Assembly: GCA_012295275.1 (NCBI GenBank)
Contig: CM022675.1
Coordinates: 2,915,536-2,966,535, forward strand
Reading direction: 5' to 3'
Length of the DNA stretch: 51,000 nucleotides
DNA from: Chrysomallon squamiferum
Lineage: Eukaryota; Mollusca; Gastropoda; Neomphalida; Peltospiridae
Part shown: in pieces, positions 1 through 11,599 of the stretch
How the letters are laid out: the number at the start of each line of letters is the position of its first letter
Numbering within the stretch: position 1 is the stretch's first letter
Position numbers and translations under genes: made by a program
Notes under the pieces: model-generated
Database searches by the model: none
Seen by the model: the letters and a program-made list of their open reading frames with translations, nothing else
Told to the model about the DNA's origin: nothing

Positions 1-1600
1 TTGCATGGTCCTCTGTGGGGCCACAATGTCTTGGTGATGTTTTCTTTTTTCTGCCTTTGTCTTTCTTCAACTGCAGCCTTCCTTGCACAGTTATCTGTCA
101 GAGCTTCTTGACTCACTGCTAGGCATTCACTTCATTAGCAATGTGTTTTCTTCGCAGTTCTTTTGCTTGTGAAGTTGCCAAACACAATGTTGCTGTTTTT
201 TGCTCTTCTGAGAGTTTGGAGAACCAGTTTGACATACTCTTGTTTCCTACTAACATGTTGATGCTGGGTGATAATATGCAGACACATTCCATCTCTTAAA
301 TATGCTGACATCCAAGTCTCCAAAATGAGCAAGTATATAATAATAAGAAGAAGAAGAAGAAGAGTGAAAACACTGGAAAAAAAAAAATCTAGGAAAAGGC
401 TAGAGGCAACTGGGAAGGAATACACATTTATATCAGAGAAAACTGTCAAAACTGCAGTGAGACATTTGTTCATTTCATTTTTTGGTCTTCAGTCCTGTAA
501 CAAGGAGAAATATTTTCTGTATCATAACATAGTAGATATTTCTGCATGCTGAAAAGCCAAGGGCTTTTTTTTTTTCTTTTCTTCTTTTTTTTTTGTCACT
601 AGCTGGTCAAAGCATTCATGTATGCAAATCTGTTATAATAAAACACTAAAGGTAGTCGAAAAATTACCAAGACAACAATGAAGCAGAAAAAAGAAAAACA
701 GCAAGAGAAATTAATTATGTTTGAAAATACACAATCTTTTCTTGTACTGAAAGCACATACACAAAGCAGAATGCTAAGAGGCATCTCTGAATGTGTAGTT
801 TATATATGATCAGTGTTATCAGTGTTTCTTTCAAACCTGTTTCATTTCAAACAATAGAAGTGTTTTCTACAGGGAATGCAGTTATACATTCCACAGTCCC
901 AGATATAACTGGTATTTTGTGTGATATGAAAGCAGATTATGAAGTACTTGGACAAAATAATTTAAAATCACAGCATTCCATATAATACTAACTTGTTTGA
1001 TTTTGAACCTGATCTTCCAGTATTTTGTTCTTTGATGAATGAGTTGCATAACAAAAGAAAATGGAGTTGCTGCTTCTTAAGATTTTACAAACTGAACAGA
1101 GGAGGAGTATTCAGTTACCTTTGGATCATGTAAATAGACACACGTTCAGTTATGTACATCAAGCCATGGCCACAGCTTACATCTTGTGTATCTCTGATTC
1201 ATAATCAGAATAAAACAGGAAACATTTTATAGTCACAGCACTTCTCCATGTTGTTGTTTCTGTACTGATCACAAAGTACTGAAGACAGCTCATACACGTG
1301 TTATGTGATTCTGTTCATTCTGCTACAGAAAGGCTAAACAAATATTTCTATTTAGGTTTGGCCATAATGTGTCAGGTCAGAATTGTAATATTTATAATAA
1401 TAATATTAGTTTTGTTAATCTTAGAATAATTACATATTTATTATTAATCAGGGAAACATAACTGAAGTAACTGCTTTCAGAATTTAACAGCTGCATCAGA
1501 AATACACAACTTGTATATAACTGGCTCATGCTTATTAATAGCAATAATAATGGTCTTGAGAAAGTATATTATGAGTATTAGAATAACATTTAAAGAAATC
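1..1600. other. A+T-rich noncoding stretch, no gene seen
   Basis: No open frame here has recognisable composition or motifs. The open frames at about 135-552 and 599-985 are short and low in complexity, and one of them is driven by an AAG-repeat tract at about 346-363. No splice-flanked coding island stands out. I see only short homopolymers and an ordinary A+T-rich background. Confidence 0.6.
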
Positions 1601-1617
1601 CAGTATTACAGATATGG

Positions 1618-1935
1618 TTATGCTATGGTTAGAGTGAGTGTTAGGGTTAAGGTTATATTCAGTGTTAAGCTTCAGGTTCAGATTAGGTTTGGTGTTATTA
1701 TTAGAGCTTGGGTTGGGATTTGGGCTAGATGCTACATTAGAGTTAGGTTTAGGGTATTGATTAGGGTTAACATGTGGGTTTGTTTTGTGTTTACAGTTGG
1801 TGTAGGCTAGCATTAGGGTTGGGTTGTATTAGGCTTAAGGTCAGTGTTGGCATTAAGGTTAAGCTTTCACTATGGGTGATGATTAGGGTTTAGTATTGGG
1901 GCTGGCTTTAGGATTAGGGTAGGATTCACTTGACT
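1618..1935 (+). repeat. degenerate telomere-like (TTAGGG-related) block
   Basis: The plus strand is a long run of six-base-period words such as TTAGGG, TTAAGG, TTAGAG and GTTAGG, too diverged to form a clean array. It resembles an old interstitial telomeric or telomere-like satellite. The apparent open frame of about 99 codons here is a by-product of the hexamer period and not a gene. Confidence 0.7.
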
Positions 1936-2019
1936 GTATATTTTGTTGAAGATACTTTTGATAGTAAAAATTGAAAAATGTTATGATGAATTAAAATTAA
2001 TTTTAAAATATGTATGTAT

Positions 2020-2700
2020 TTTAGGATAAAATTTGAAATAAGTTTTATTTCAATAAGTCATTAATTTATCACACTGTTACAAGTAAGGTTAAGTAGATAT
2101 TTAGGGTGAAGGCTATATTTAGGGTTAACATTATGGACACCATTAAGATTAGGGCTATTTTTAGCATTAGGGTCAGGAGTGGAGTGGTGTTAGATATTTG
2201 AGTAGGATTAGAGTTAATTTTAATTATCTGTTTATCTTAAAGTATTGTTCACAAAAAACATATGTTGAATATGTATTATGTTGAATATTAGGATCAAAGA
2301 GATTTGGGTTAGGTTTGAGTTAAAGGTAAGGCTTATGATTATGGTTAGATCATTTAATTATCAATATATCTTAATAAATATTTTTTTATATGGAAGACTG
2401 GGATACAAATAAATAAATAAATAACTAAATAAAATTGTTGTGAGTATTATGATAAAATTTAAAATAACTTTTTTATTTAAAAAAAATAACTTGGGAAAGT
2501 TTGTGATGAGTCTTAGTGTATATTTGAAAATCAATTTTGTTTCAATAAATCCTTAATTTATTATACTGTTACAAGTAAGGTTATGGATATGGTTAGAGTT
2601 ATTGTTATCTTTAGGTTACTGTTAGGGTTAGGTTTTAGGTTTAACATTAAAGTTATGTTAACATGAGGGTTATGGTAAGGCTTAATTTGATGGGTTACAA
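2020..2700 (+). repeat. telomere-like blocks inside a duplicated segment
   Basis: Two telomere-like stretches (about 2090-2210 and 2577-2690) each follow the same A+T-rich leader. The leader includes the words TTTCAATAA and ACTGTTACAAGTAAGGTTA, near 2048-2095 and 2535-2583. So a unit of about 500 bp containing leader and degenerate TTAGGG tract was duplicated, and both copies have since diverged. Confidence 0.6.
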
Positions 2701-3980
2701 CCAGAAACTGGTAAAATGCAAAACAAAGTTTCGGTTTTCTGGCATTTGTACATGCACTTACACAGGGTTTAAAAATTTCACATGTTTGTAGCTTGTTAAA
2801 TAACTCATCTGTTCAGAATATTTCATCACAGTAGTTCTATTTATTAGTTCACCTCCCCACCAGAATCACTTATGAAAATGACAGACTTAAAATGTTGTAA
2901 AAACATCATCATTTCAGATGAGTCATTTTGGCATAAAGTGAACAGTGACACATATAAAGAACACTGCAAATGAACATGTGTGTGCCAGCATAGGATAATA
3001 AAAACCTGGTGAGAACAATGAAAACTCAGGTCTTGATGGAATAAGATAAATCACATTCTTCATATCAGTGATATGTGATGCATGGGGATGTGATGTCAGA
3101 GATTTTAGATGAACCTTGGCAAAATAAGTGCATAGTTTCAGCACAATTTTGTTAAGATTTTGACAGGTCACACACTAACACAAAAAACATGTTTTATTGA
3201 CTGATTTGAGCAAAAAACATGTTTAGACATGAAAGTTGAGATGTTTTCAAAACTGTTGATCTGTTGATGCACTGAACATTATTAATAGACTTTAAGTCAA
3301 AACTACATTGTGCGACATCTGACTGATTATCCTAATCAACCACACCTGTGTCTTTTTCCTTCTGATATATTTACCAAAAAGTCATCATCATAATAGCATA
3401 TGTAAAAAAGCAGTGTATTACTGTGAAATATATTTTATTTCTGTTATTTTATAGATTAGTTTATTACTTGCAAAGGATTTTTTTTAAATTCAATTTAATA
3501 TAAAAGTAATTATATTCAATATAATGTTAAAATATATTAAAAGTGAAGTCTAGAACTCATTTGAACACTGAAAGCAAACATTTGTTATAAAAAATTAGTT
3601 CTGTATTAAAACTTAACCCTCTGTTTTGAATCTGACATTTAAAACTGATACTAAATGTTTGTATTTACACTTCTGGTGATTACAGTAAATGGCTGGTTTA
3701 GAGCAACATTGCAAGTTTAACCTTTTATTCTGAATAATTTTCACTTTTCACTTTGGAGATCAACCTCCTGATTTGCCATCCAGTGTAATTTTATAATAAT
3801 GTTGAGGATATTCTGAGGGTATATGTCTATCTTGACACAATGAAATAAGATATTGTTCTCTTTAGGGCAGAAATTGGCAGTTTTTGTTTATAACAGACAA
3901 ACCAACTCTCCATCCAACTAAAAACTTCATCTTTCTCACTGAGCCTTTCCTCTGATTTTCTAAATTGTAACCATTTTATT
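2701..3980. other. noncoding stretch, nothing recognised
   Basis: A+T-rich unique-looking DNA. The single open frame of about 80 codons on the minus strand (2923-3171) has no motif and no splice context. I see no RNA gene or mobile element. Confidence 0.5.
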
Positions 3981-4521
3981 TACATTCAGTTAACTCATTT
4001 GTCTGTGGAATAAGCTGTACAAAGAGACAACATGTCTAACTTACTGTTTCACATTCAGTTAACTTATTTGCCTGTGGAATAAGCTGTACAAAGAGACAAC
4101 ATGTTTGTTTCACATTCAGTTAACTCTTTGTCTGTGGAATAAGCTGTACAAAGAGACAACATGTCTAACTTACTGTTTCACATTCAGTTAACTTATTTGC
4201 CAGCTGTACAACGAGACAACATGTCTAACTTTACTGTTTCACATTCAGTTAACTTATTTGCCTGTGGAATAAGCTGTACAAAGAGACAACATGTCTAACT
4301 TACTGTTTCACATTCAGTTAACTCTTTGTCTGTGGAATAAGCTGTACAAAGAGACAACATGTCTAACTTACTGTTTCACATTCAGTTAACTTATTTGCCT
4401 GTGGAATAAGCTGTACAAAGAGACAACATGTCTAACTTACTGTTTCACATTCAGTTAACTCTTTGTCTGTGGAATAAGCTGTACAAAGAGACAACATGTT
4501 TAACTTATTGTTTTACATTCA
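3981..4521. repeat. 69-bp minisatellite, about 8 copies
   Basis: The word ACATTCAGTTAACT recurs at 3982, 4051, 4112, 4180, 4241, 4310, 4378 and 4447, giving spacings of 61, 68 or 69 bp. Each unit also carries GGAATAAGCTGTACAAAGAG and ACAACATGT. The 61-bp units have small internal deletions. Two unit types alternate partly (CTTTGTCTG versus TATTTGCCTG), which suggests that pairs of units were amplified together. Confidence 0.9.
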
Positions 4522-4850
4522 GGAAATGTGGTGTTTTAAAAGTATATTTCTTTATGTTTATTTACAATATTACAAATAGAAATAGTAGTAGTGGTAGAAG
4601 CAGTAGCGGTAGTAGTTTTAGTTCTTAACATTTTAGTAGCAACATTAATAACATAAATAATAGCAGTGGTAGCTGTAGTAGCTATAATAACACTGGGATT
4701 TTATCTTAATTTGTAACAATATACGAGCTGTTTGTATTCAGTTTGTAATAATAATAATAATAATAATATGAAGAAGAAGAATAAGATGATGAAAAAAGAA
4801 GAAGATATTTATGATGATGATGAAGAAGTAAAACAATAAAAAATAAGCGA
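4522..4850. repeat. imperfect trinucleotide-rich tract
   Basis: Mixed GTA, AAT, AAG and ATG triplet runs, including a short AAT run near 4748-4768. This is similar in style to the larger AAC/ACT-rich dispersed repeats elsewhere in the window. No gene. Confidence 0.6.
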
Positions 4851-5051
4851 CTCACATTTTCACGATTCACTAGGTCATCACAGTCTCCCAGTATTAAGTA
4901 AATTATCTTTAAAAAAAAGAATCACCAAATAATCGAAATAAAATAAATTCATGTCATATCCATCATCCTGTTATTAGAATAAAGAAAATGATGAAACTTC
5001 GTGAATTTACAACTATTCGCCATGTTGCTATTGTTGTTGTTAGTTATCTAG

Positions 5052-5059
5052 TGACGTCA
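5052..5059. promoter_or_regulatory. CRE-type palindrome TGACGTCA
   Basis: A perfect 8-bp CREB/ATF palindrome in a non-repetitive stretch about 540 bp before an exon-like segment at 5591. The flank TCTAGTGACGTCA is almost shared with the site at 8945. Function is inferred from the motif alone. Confidence 0.35.
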
Positions 5060-5590
5060 TTCTGATTACGTAAACTGGCGAAGTTAATCGTCCGACTTAT
5101 TTATCATTTGCATCATTTATTTATTTGGTTTTTTTAGTTATACATTTATACATTTTGAAAATGTTTAGCTGACTTATTTATCTAATTTGTCTTTATATAA
5201 CTGCGTTACATAACTAAACTATATACGTCTAGACCTTAGGAACTCGATATTTCATTACGTTCGGCCATTTCCGTAACATATGAAGTTACGAAGAATTAAT
5301 GTGGCCGTATTCGATTGTGACAAACCGTTCTGTAACCGAAAACTTAGATTGAATGTTGAGATGGTTTCTGTGAATAAAATCACCATGTTGTAGTTCAGCT
5401 TTCTATATAAAAATATAATATCGTAACAATTGTTCAGAATACTTAGCGGTTACATACTGTTTTGGTTGTTGTGATATAAATATATGAACAAATGGGAAAC
5501 CCTTTTTTTCAGATAGCAGCTTTATTAGTATTGTTGTTGCAATAGAAATAATATATACTAGTAGTAGAAATCTGATTTCTGTTCCTGCAG

Positions 5591-5660
5591 AAAATAACGA
5601 TAGCAGATCTGGAAGATATCACATTTGAAGAAGGCCAGAAGTTACCAAAATATCTTTAAG
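5591..5660 (+). other. exon-like segment, gene unknown
   Basis: A good acceptor (pyrimidines then CTGCAG) ends at 5590 and an AAG/GTAAAA donor follows 5660. In one frame it reads KITIADLEDITFEEGQKLPK and then reaches a TAA at 5657-5659, just before the donor. The other two frames are closed. It could be a decayed exon, or a last coding exon followed by an untranslated-region intron. No family was recognised. Confidence 0.3.
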
Positions 5661-5895
5661 GTAAAATGCATAAATAACACAATCATAATTATACACAAAC
5701 TATAAAGATAAATATGTATATATATTTAAGAATTAATGTTTTATTTAACGACGCAGTCGATTCAGTTTTAATAAACATTTATATGTCGTCATGTACAGAA
5801 TTAGGTCATATTAAAGAGAAATGAGCTGAGGAGAAGCATAGTTGAAAAATAGCTAAACCATATTTTTATTTCATTTTTTTCAACCGATATTTTAG

Positions 5896-5946
5896 GGTAA
5901 TTGATGCTGAACCAGTAGATGAAACATTGTTTGACGCTCCTAGTAG
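5896..5946 (+). other. second exon-like segment, gene unknown
   Basis: A TTTTAG acceptor and an AG/GTATGT donor bracket 51 bases. One open frame reads VIDAEPVDETLFDAPS. The acidic proline-containing text looks coding, but its phase joins neither the stop-containing segment at 5591-5660 nor the immunoglobulin remnant at 6838 without a frame error. It may belong to the same dead gene. Confidence 0.25.
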
Positions 5947-6285
5947 GTATGTTTGTAGGTGGTAAAGTTTATAAAAGTCAGGGTGTACGTATGGTGATAC
6001 AAGTAATTAGTGTTAATTGTGAGTAGTTAATAAGAGATGAACTCATTACTCTCTAGTGTTGGTCTGCACCAGGGATTCATTTATGTTCATGTTAGGAACA
6101 TACAAGTACAAACTTCGTGAAGAACTGGGAACAGATGAGTCACAGCATACGTCAAACTAACAGCAAATACATGTAAATAATTTTAAAAAACAATAATTTT
6201 TTTTTTTTAAGAATACCAATGTTGTAAGAATAAAGAAGTAAATGCATTGATTTTGGAAGGCATAAAATGTGGATCATAGGTTTTA

Positions 6286-6594
6286 TTAACAAGTAGCCCA
6301 TACAAGCAGGAACTCCTGCACAGGAGAAGGCAAATACTGTAAGTAAAGTAATCAGGCCTAAAACAAAGGGGAAAGGAGCGAAATATGGTAGTAAGCGTGG
6401 CGTAGGCCAGCAAAAAAATCTACAGTCGTAACAGAGAGGCCTGACTGAAACAGCACTGACGATGAAGATACACAGTGCTTATATTGCAATGACGTATAAT
6501 TCGACTGAAGGTGAAGTTTGGGTTCACCTGCAAAGGGTGGTCTCACCAGGACTGTGCAGGGGTTGAGGAGGAGGATTTTATTTGTGATATCTGA
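6286..6594 (+). pseudogene. pogo/Tigger-like transposase C-terminal remnant
   Basis: Read across frames on the plus strand, the segment gives LTSSPYKQEL, then PKTKGKGAKYGSKRG, then EDTQCLYCNDV, NSTEGEVWV, and finally WSHQDCAGVEEEDFICDI. This is the layout of the tail of pogo/Tigger DDE transposases: a TSSPYK-EL segment, a basic linker and a Cys-rich finger with Trp-x-His and Asp-Cys-Ala-Gly. At least three frameshifts and several stops show it is dead. The catalytic core upstream was not recognised, so this is a truncated or badly decayed copy. The match was made by eye from family knowledge. Confidence 0.65.
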
Positions 6595-6837
6595 TCTCAC
6601 TAAATCACAATAAATCTGACAGTCGAGGTTCAGAAGTTGAATAGTCATGATAGATGAACAGTGTTTGTTTTGTTTGGCCTACTCAGTGAGTCCAGAGTAA
6701 AATGTTGTTTTATACAAGGTTTTTATTTATTTACTGATTATTTCCGTACAATGAAAAACTTGAAATCACTGAACTTGAACTTCATGTAATATATTTCTTC
6801 TTTTAGTATTAAACATTACTACTGTTTTGTTTGACAG

Positions 6838-7085
6838 ATGGTCCTCAAAGAGTCAGCATTGAAGGAAATAAAAACAATTTTCTTGCTGATAACGGAACAA
6901 TGTCTCTGAAATGAGAAACAAGCAATACAAACCGTGGCGTAATTTTTACATGGAAAATTGAATCCAGTGATCAGTATATAGCTAACAATTATGAAATATA
7001 GAGGTTTACAGGTAACCATGGTTACATTTACTGGAATATTCTGACATTCGTGACTAGCTGGTACCAGGATAGAGTCGTGTTTTAG
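6838..7085 (+). pseudogene. decayed immunoglobulin-domain exon
   Basis: A TTTGTTTGACAG acceptor precedes a frame that begins with GPQRVSIEGN and continues to GTMSLK, where a TGA at 6912-6914 sits where the first disulphide cysteine of an Ig domain would be. The frame goes on with ETSNTN, then VIFTWKIESS (the core tryptophan), ANNYEI, a TAG at 6999-7001, and TFVTSWYQDRVVF. The spacing of the lost cysteine, the tryptophan and the late strand fits an Ig-like domain of a cell-surface receptor. Two in-frame stops, and the following run into simple repeats, argue for a pseudogene. The parent gene is not visible in the window. Confidence 0.5.
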
Positions 7086-7094
7086 CGTTCTGTG

Positions 7095-8365
7095 TATCTG
7101 TGTATGTATATATATATATGTACAAACCCGGTGATTCACATTTATAATGAACTAACTCACACAGACATACACGTGACATACACGTCACGTCGCTGATACA
7201 AACAGGCACAAACTACCATATACACGCACACGCACGCACACGCACCGTGGCTAGCGCTAACAAACAAAGGAACAAACAAACTGAAGAACAAATAAATAGA
7301 AATAATAAATAAATAAATATATTTTTTAGAAATTATCAAATTAATAGATATAAGATAATAAATGCAAGGGAACGGAACATACACAAGTACGTGCACTTGC
7401 ACTAGATAATACACATGTAGATATATAAATACCTACATTCATACACATAATAGAAACACAGATACACAAACATATACACACACATAATACACCCACATAT
7501 ACATAAATACATACATTCATACTCATAATGCAAATAGATACACACATATACATACATACAAATAGATAATATAAACATAGATAAACATACATACATATAT
7601 ACACACAATTACATACACGCATACTACACACACAGATACACATACATGCTACATACCAATACATACAACAAACAGGGACAGATACACATAGATACGTACA
7701 TACAAATAATACAAATAATACACACACAGATACATATACATGCTACATACCAATACATACAACAAACAGGGACAGATACACATAGATACGTACATACAAA
7801 TAATACACACACAGATACACATAGATACGTACATACAAATAATACACACACAGATACACATAGATACGTACATACAAATAATACAAATAATACACACACA
7901 GATACATATACATGCTACATACCAATACATACAACAAACAGGGACAGATACACATAGATACGTACATACAAATAATACACACACAGAATACACATAGATA
8001 CGTACATACAAATAATACAAATAATACACACACAGATACATATACATGCTACATACCAATACATACAACAAACAGGGACAGATACACATAGATACGTACA
8101 TACAAATAATACACACACAGATACACATAGATACGTACATACAAATAATACAAATAATACACACACAGATACACATACATGCTACATACCAATACATACA
8201 ACAAACAGGGACAGATACACATAGATACGTATATACACATACATACAAAATAATACACACAGCTACACATACAAACTCATACACACATAATACAGAGATA
8301 CTTATACATACAACTCATACACACATAATACAAAAACACAGACATACATACATATATACTCTCTT
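7095..8365. repeat. ACATA/CACACA-rich region with a nested minisatellite
   Basis: From about 7380 the plus strand is dominated by ACATA and CACA words. At 7626-8235 there is a regular array: a unit of about 94 bp holding CATGCTACATACCAATACAT and AACAAACAGGGACAGATACA, mixed with a shorter unit of about 33 bp (GATACGTACATACAAATAAT). Open frames of 70-210 codons on both strands here are repeat artefacts (CMYVSMCIC-type text). Confidence 0.85.
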
Positions 8366-8908
8366 TATTTGTCCATGAATTCATTCTAGAAATGTTTGTT
8401 TCAAATGCTTTGTTTTGAGTATAGCTTACAGGTTAGTTGTTTTTTTTAGGTCAAATGTATATTATGTAACATTACAAATTCTCACTGCATTTTTTGTGGA
8501 CTCTCTCCTCTTTTATTAACTACTTTGACAATGTTAGCGGTATATATATTCTCTGTATTTTCTGGCTAACATGCAGTTACGATGCAGTGGAAATACAGTT
8601 TATATTTAGTAGAGATCATAGTGAAGATGATTTTTAAACACGCACATCATAGATTTTTGAACACGTTTGTGTAGATTATTCGTATTTAGAAAGTTGTTTT
8701 TGTTCTTTATTTTCAAAAATGTTATTTGTATAAGTATCTTATTTATTCTTGTTCATTGGCTGGTTTCTTTCTTTCCTTTTTAGTTTTAATAAAGAAAGGA
8801 AAAAAGAAAGCATAATTCTGATTCAAAGGATGTGTTTTCTTTATAGCAAAGTTTCACCTTTCTTTCTATATCACATATATTTGTTGTTAATAGAAACTTT
8901 ATTTATAA

Positions 8909-8915
<7 letters not shown>
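8366..8915. other. A+T-rich noncoding, nothing recognised
   Basis: No coding, RNA or mobile signature was seen. The frame at 8749-8973 is A/T-driven and ends in lysines from the adjacent poly(A). Confidence 0.5.

Positions 8916-8939
<24 letters not shown>
8916..8939. repeat. poly(A) tract
   Basis: 24 uninterrupted A residues. No retroposed gene was recognised immediately upstream, so a retrotransposon tail is possible but unsupported. Confidence 0.8.
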
Positions 8940-8944
8940 TCTAG

Positions 8945-8952
8945 TGACGTCA
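8945..8952. promoter_or_regulatory. CRE-type palindrome TGACGTCA
   Basis: A perfect palindrome directly after the poly(A) tract, in the context ATCTAGTGACGTCAGTTACT. Its left flank closely matches that of the site at 5052. Confidence 0.3.
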
Positions 8953-9223
8953 GTTACTCGGGCAGTAATCTAGAACCTTCTTTCTACGTCAGTCGCACCA
9001 CAGATTTCATTATTTGAACATTTTATTTTAGTTTAGTTTAGTTTTGTATGAGTGAATATTTTCTGCGACTTTGGGAGTTCAGTCGACATAGGTAATTATT
9101 GATTTATAAATGATTACAATATTGTAATAGAGTTATGGAATTTTATAATTTATCTGAATTATATGCTTTCGAAGTAGATTTGTTTTGTTTTTACACATTT
9201 ATATAAGACTCATGGTTTTTGTG

Positions 9224-9264
9224 TGTTTTTTTTTTTTTTTTCCATTATTATTATTATTATTATT

Positions 9265-9318
<54 letters not shown>

Positions 9319-9362
9319 TTTTTATTACTTTTTTTTAATTACTATTATTTTTTTTTTTTTCA
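9224..9362. repeat. compound (T)n-(ATT)n-(GTT)n microsatellite
   Basis: A T run at about 9226-9241 is followed by ATT triplets and then about 16 GTT triplets to 9314, then further T-rich DNA ending in a CAG at 9361-9363. Both open frames here (poly-Leu and poly-Val/Ile) are artefacts. Confidence 0.9.
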
Positions 9363-9405
9363 GACACTAGATGAACTGGAAGTGAAACTCATTCTTCTGT
9401 TGTGA

Positions 9406-10550
9406 ATAACTTTTCTTTCAAAGGCCATCTATAGACGGTCTGGGATTCTAGTCTTGTTGAATTATGCAGGACATTCGTATCTGGTTGTTGGGAGTTCTCT
9501 CCCCTGGTGTAGACTCAAATGTATCTGTAATATCTTCTGAGTAGGTATCAGCCTCGACAGTTACCAGTCCGATAAACTGTAGGTCGTGCCAGCATGCTTT
9601 TATTGGAAGAGCATCTTCAACACAATGGAAAAATACTTCTAGATAATTATTCTATTAATTTTTTTCCAATATTTTTTTTTTTTTTCTTATTGTATCTTCA
9701 GGAACGACATGATTCTGTTACAAGAATATGGAGAAAAATATAAAAATTACTTTACAGTTGAGATATCTACTGATATAGAGAAATTATCATTACAAAAGAT
9801 GGGTTTTTCTTTTTCAATTGTTTTTTTTTGTTGTTTTTTTTTTTTTTTTTTTGCTTTACACGTCAATGTTGATTTCTTGATTATTTAGTTAACAGTGGAT
9901 GATACTGTTATCAGGAAGGGAACGAAAAATTTCCACTATAATGACTAATGACTCTGCAAAAGCTCTCTGTGGTTCTACGTTGCAGATTTGTAATTAGTGG
10001 TGAAGAAATGAAAAGATGTGTGGCAATGATATTTTCAGATACAGAGCAGGTTCCAGCTTAATGTTGTTTTCATAAAGAATATTAGCAGTTATCTGGGAGC
10101 AACCATAACTGGTTTAAAGTATTTCATAAAATCAAATTTTTCTAAAGATCCTGGATCAAATATAATGAAATAATTCACTCGTTTTCTTAATTTCGAGGCA
10201 ACTGTAATATGAGTTATTATTATTATTATTATTTTATTTTAAGTAATTATTAATAATAAATTATTCAGTCTGTGAATTTGAAAATGTCTAAGGGAAGTAA
10301 CAGTGAATTAAAATTATGTTTATTAGTGAGTAATTATTTTTATTTGTTAATTCACGTTAGATATGCTTGATATTTGTTGTCTAAGGGAGGTAATTTGTTT
10401 ATAACAAAGTGAAAACATCATGTTTGTATAATCATTATAGCAGAATTGTTTTGCGAGGCACACATTATCTGTAAACAATTTTCATTTGAATGCAGGAAAG
10501 TTGTAATTTACATTTTTCATTTTATTTCTTTTTATATTGTAATAAAAATG
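9406..10550. other. noncoding stretch, nothing recognised
   Basis: Unique A+T-rich sequence with a poly(T) at about 9822-9852 and a short ATT run near 10216-10233. Two GGGARRTAA motif copies lie at 10290 and 10383. No supportable gene. Confidence 0.5.
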
Positions 10551-10554
10551 TGAG

Positions 10555-10745
10555 CTAAATATATTTGTAGTTTTCAGAAATAAGTTGTATTTGTTAGTAA
10601 CACTCAAACAACATGTATTTAGAAAGATAATTACAAACTTATATTTTAAAAGTGTATAAGTTGTATTTGTGAGTAATACACAAACAATGTATGTGTAGAA
10701 ACATAATTACATATTTCATATTATAAAAATATGTAAGTAAACATT
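10555..10745. repeat. tandem duplication of about 95 bp
   Basis: The text around 10582 (AAGTTGTATTTGTTAGTAA, then CACTCAAACAACATGTAT) recurs around 10660 with changes (AAGTTGTATTTGTGAGTAA, then CACAAACAATGTATG), followed in both by GAAA-ATAATTACA. These are two imperfect copies. Confidence 0.6.
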
Positions 10746-10914
10746 TCCTCACAGACATGTTTATGATGTTGATTTTTGTAGTGAAAAATGATTGTTAATG
10801 TTTAAAATAAAATAATTAAATGTTTGTTTTGTTTTACTTACACTAATGAACATTTTTCACAGTTCAGACTCATTTATCAAATGCTGTGGTATGTGTTCAC
10901 CTGTCAGTACAAAT

Positions 10915-11100
10915 GTGGGTGTGGCACTAGCTCAGTGGTGGTGTAACAACAGTGGATGATCTGTTGTCAAGTCTCTCGACTATTTCTTGTTACACCCAGT
11001 GCTCACATAACAAATGACATGGTACGTACTGTCCTGTCTGTGGTATGTAGTATCCTGCCTTCCTGATCAGAAAGAGCAGTCAAATAAATAAAAGTGTACT
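10915..11100 (+). mobile_element. tRNA-related SINE remnant
   Basis: TGGCACTAGCTCAGTGGTGG (10922-10941) contains a near-perfect Pol III A box (TAGCTCAGTGG). About 35 bp later TCTCTCGACT could be a decayed B box. The tail runs to an A-rich AATAAATAAAA end near 11093. This order (tRNA head, unrelated body, A/AT tail) fits a SINE. The B box is weak, so the copy is old or the call is wrong. Confidence 0.5.
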
Positions 11101-11179
11101 TATATAGTGGAAATTCCATTAATAATGTTCTAATGCATTTAACAGTACTGAAACATTAACACTTAAAACCGTATATACA

Positions 11180-11440
11180 AATATATATATAAAACCTTTC
11201 TCACTGTGTCCATTCATCACTACACATTTAGCCATCCATCAGTCCTCAGTCAGTCTACCAACCTATTTTAATTTATCTGTAATTAAACCCTTTAGACCCT
11301 CCCACCCTGCTGTTTATCTGTGTATCATCCATCTATACACAGTATGCTTATTCCTCCTACTAAAACATCCATCTGTTCATCCATACATCCATCAGTCCAT
11401 CTATCTACCTAGCTATTTGTCTATTTATCTGTGCCTCTCT
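11180..11440. repeat. degenerate CATC/CCAT-rich tract
   Basis: Repeated words CCATCCAT, CATCAGTC and CATCTAT at roughly four-base period, too diverged for a clean array. No gene. Confidence 0.6.
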
Positions 11441-11599
11441 CTTGGAAACATATAAACAAGTACACTAAAATACCCACACCTGTACATAGCCATTCTATGT
11501 TTCTAGCATACAAACAACATATATTCCAATAAACATACATTATACCCTCTTCTCCTTTCAGATTTGCATATAAACCTGCACTGTGTAAAACATGTAAAC

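Noticed and set aside
7341-8378. Several open frames of 60-210 codons on both strands
   Set aside because: They lie wholly in ACATA/CACA minisatellite units, with text such as CMYVSMCIC and HTNTYNKQG. They overlap each other on both strands and have no gene context.
9361-9405. Exon after TTTTTTCAG reading TLDELEVKLILLL
   Set aside because: The pyrimidine tract is part of a microsatellite and the frame stops within 14 codons. No donor or partner exon was seen.
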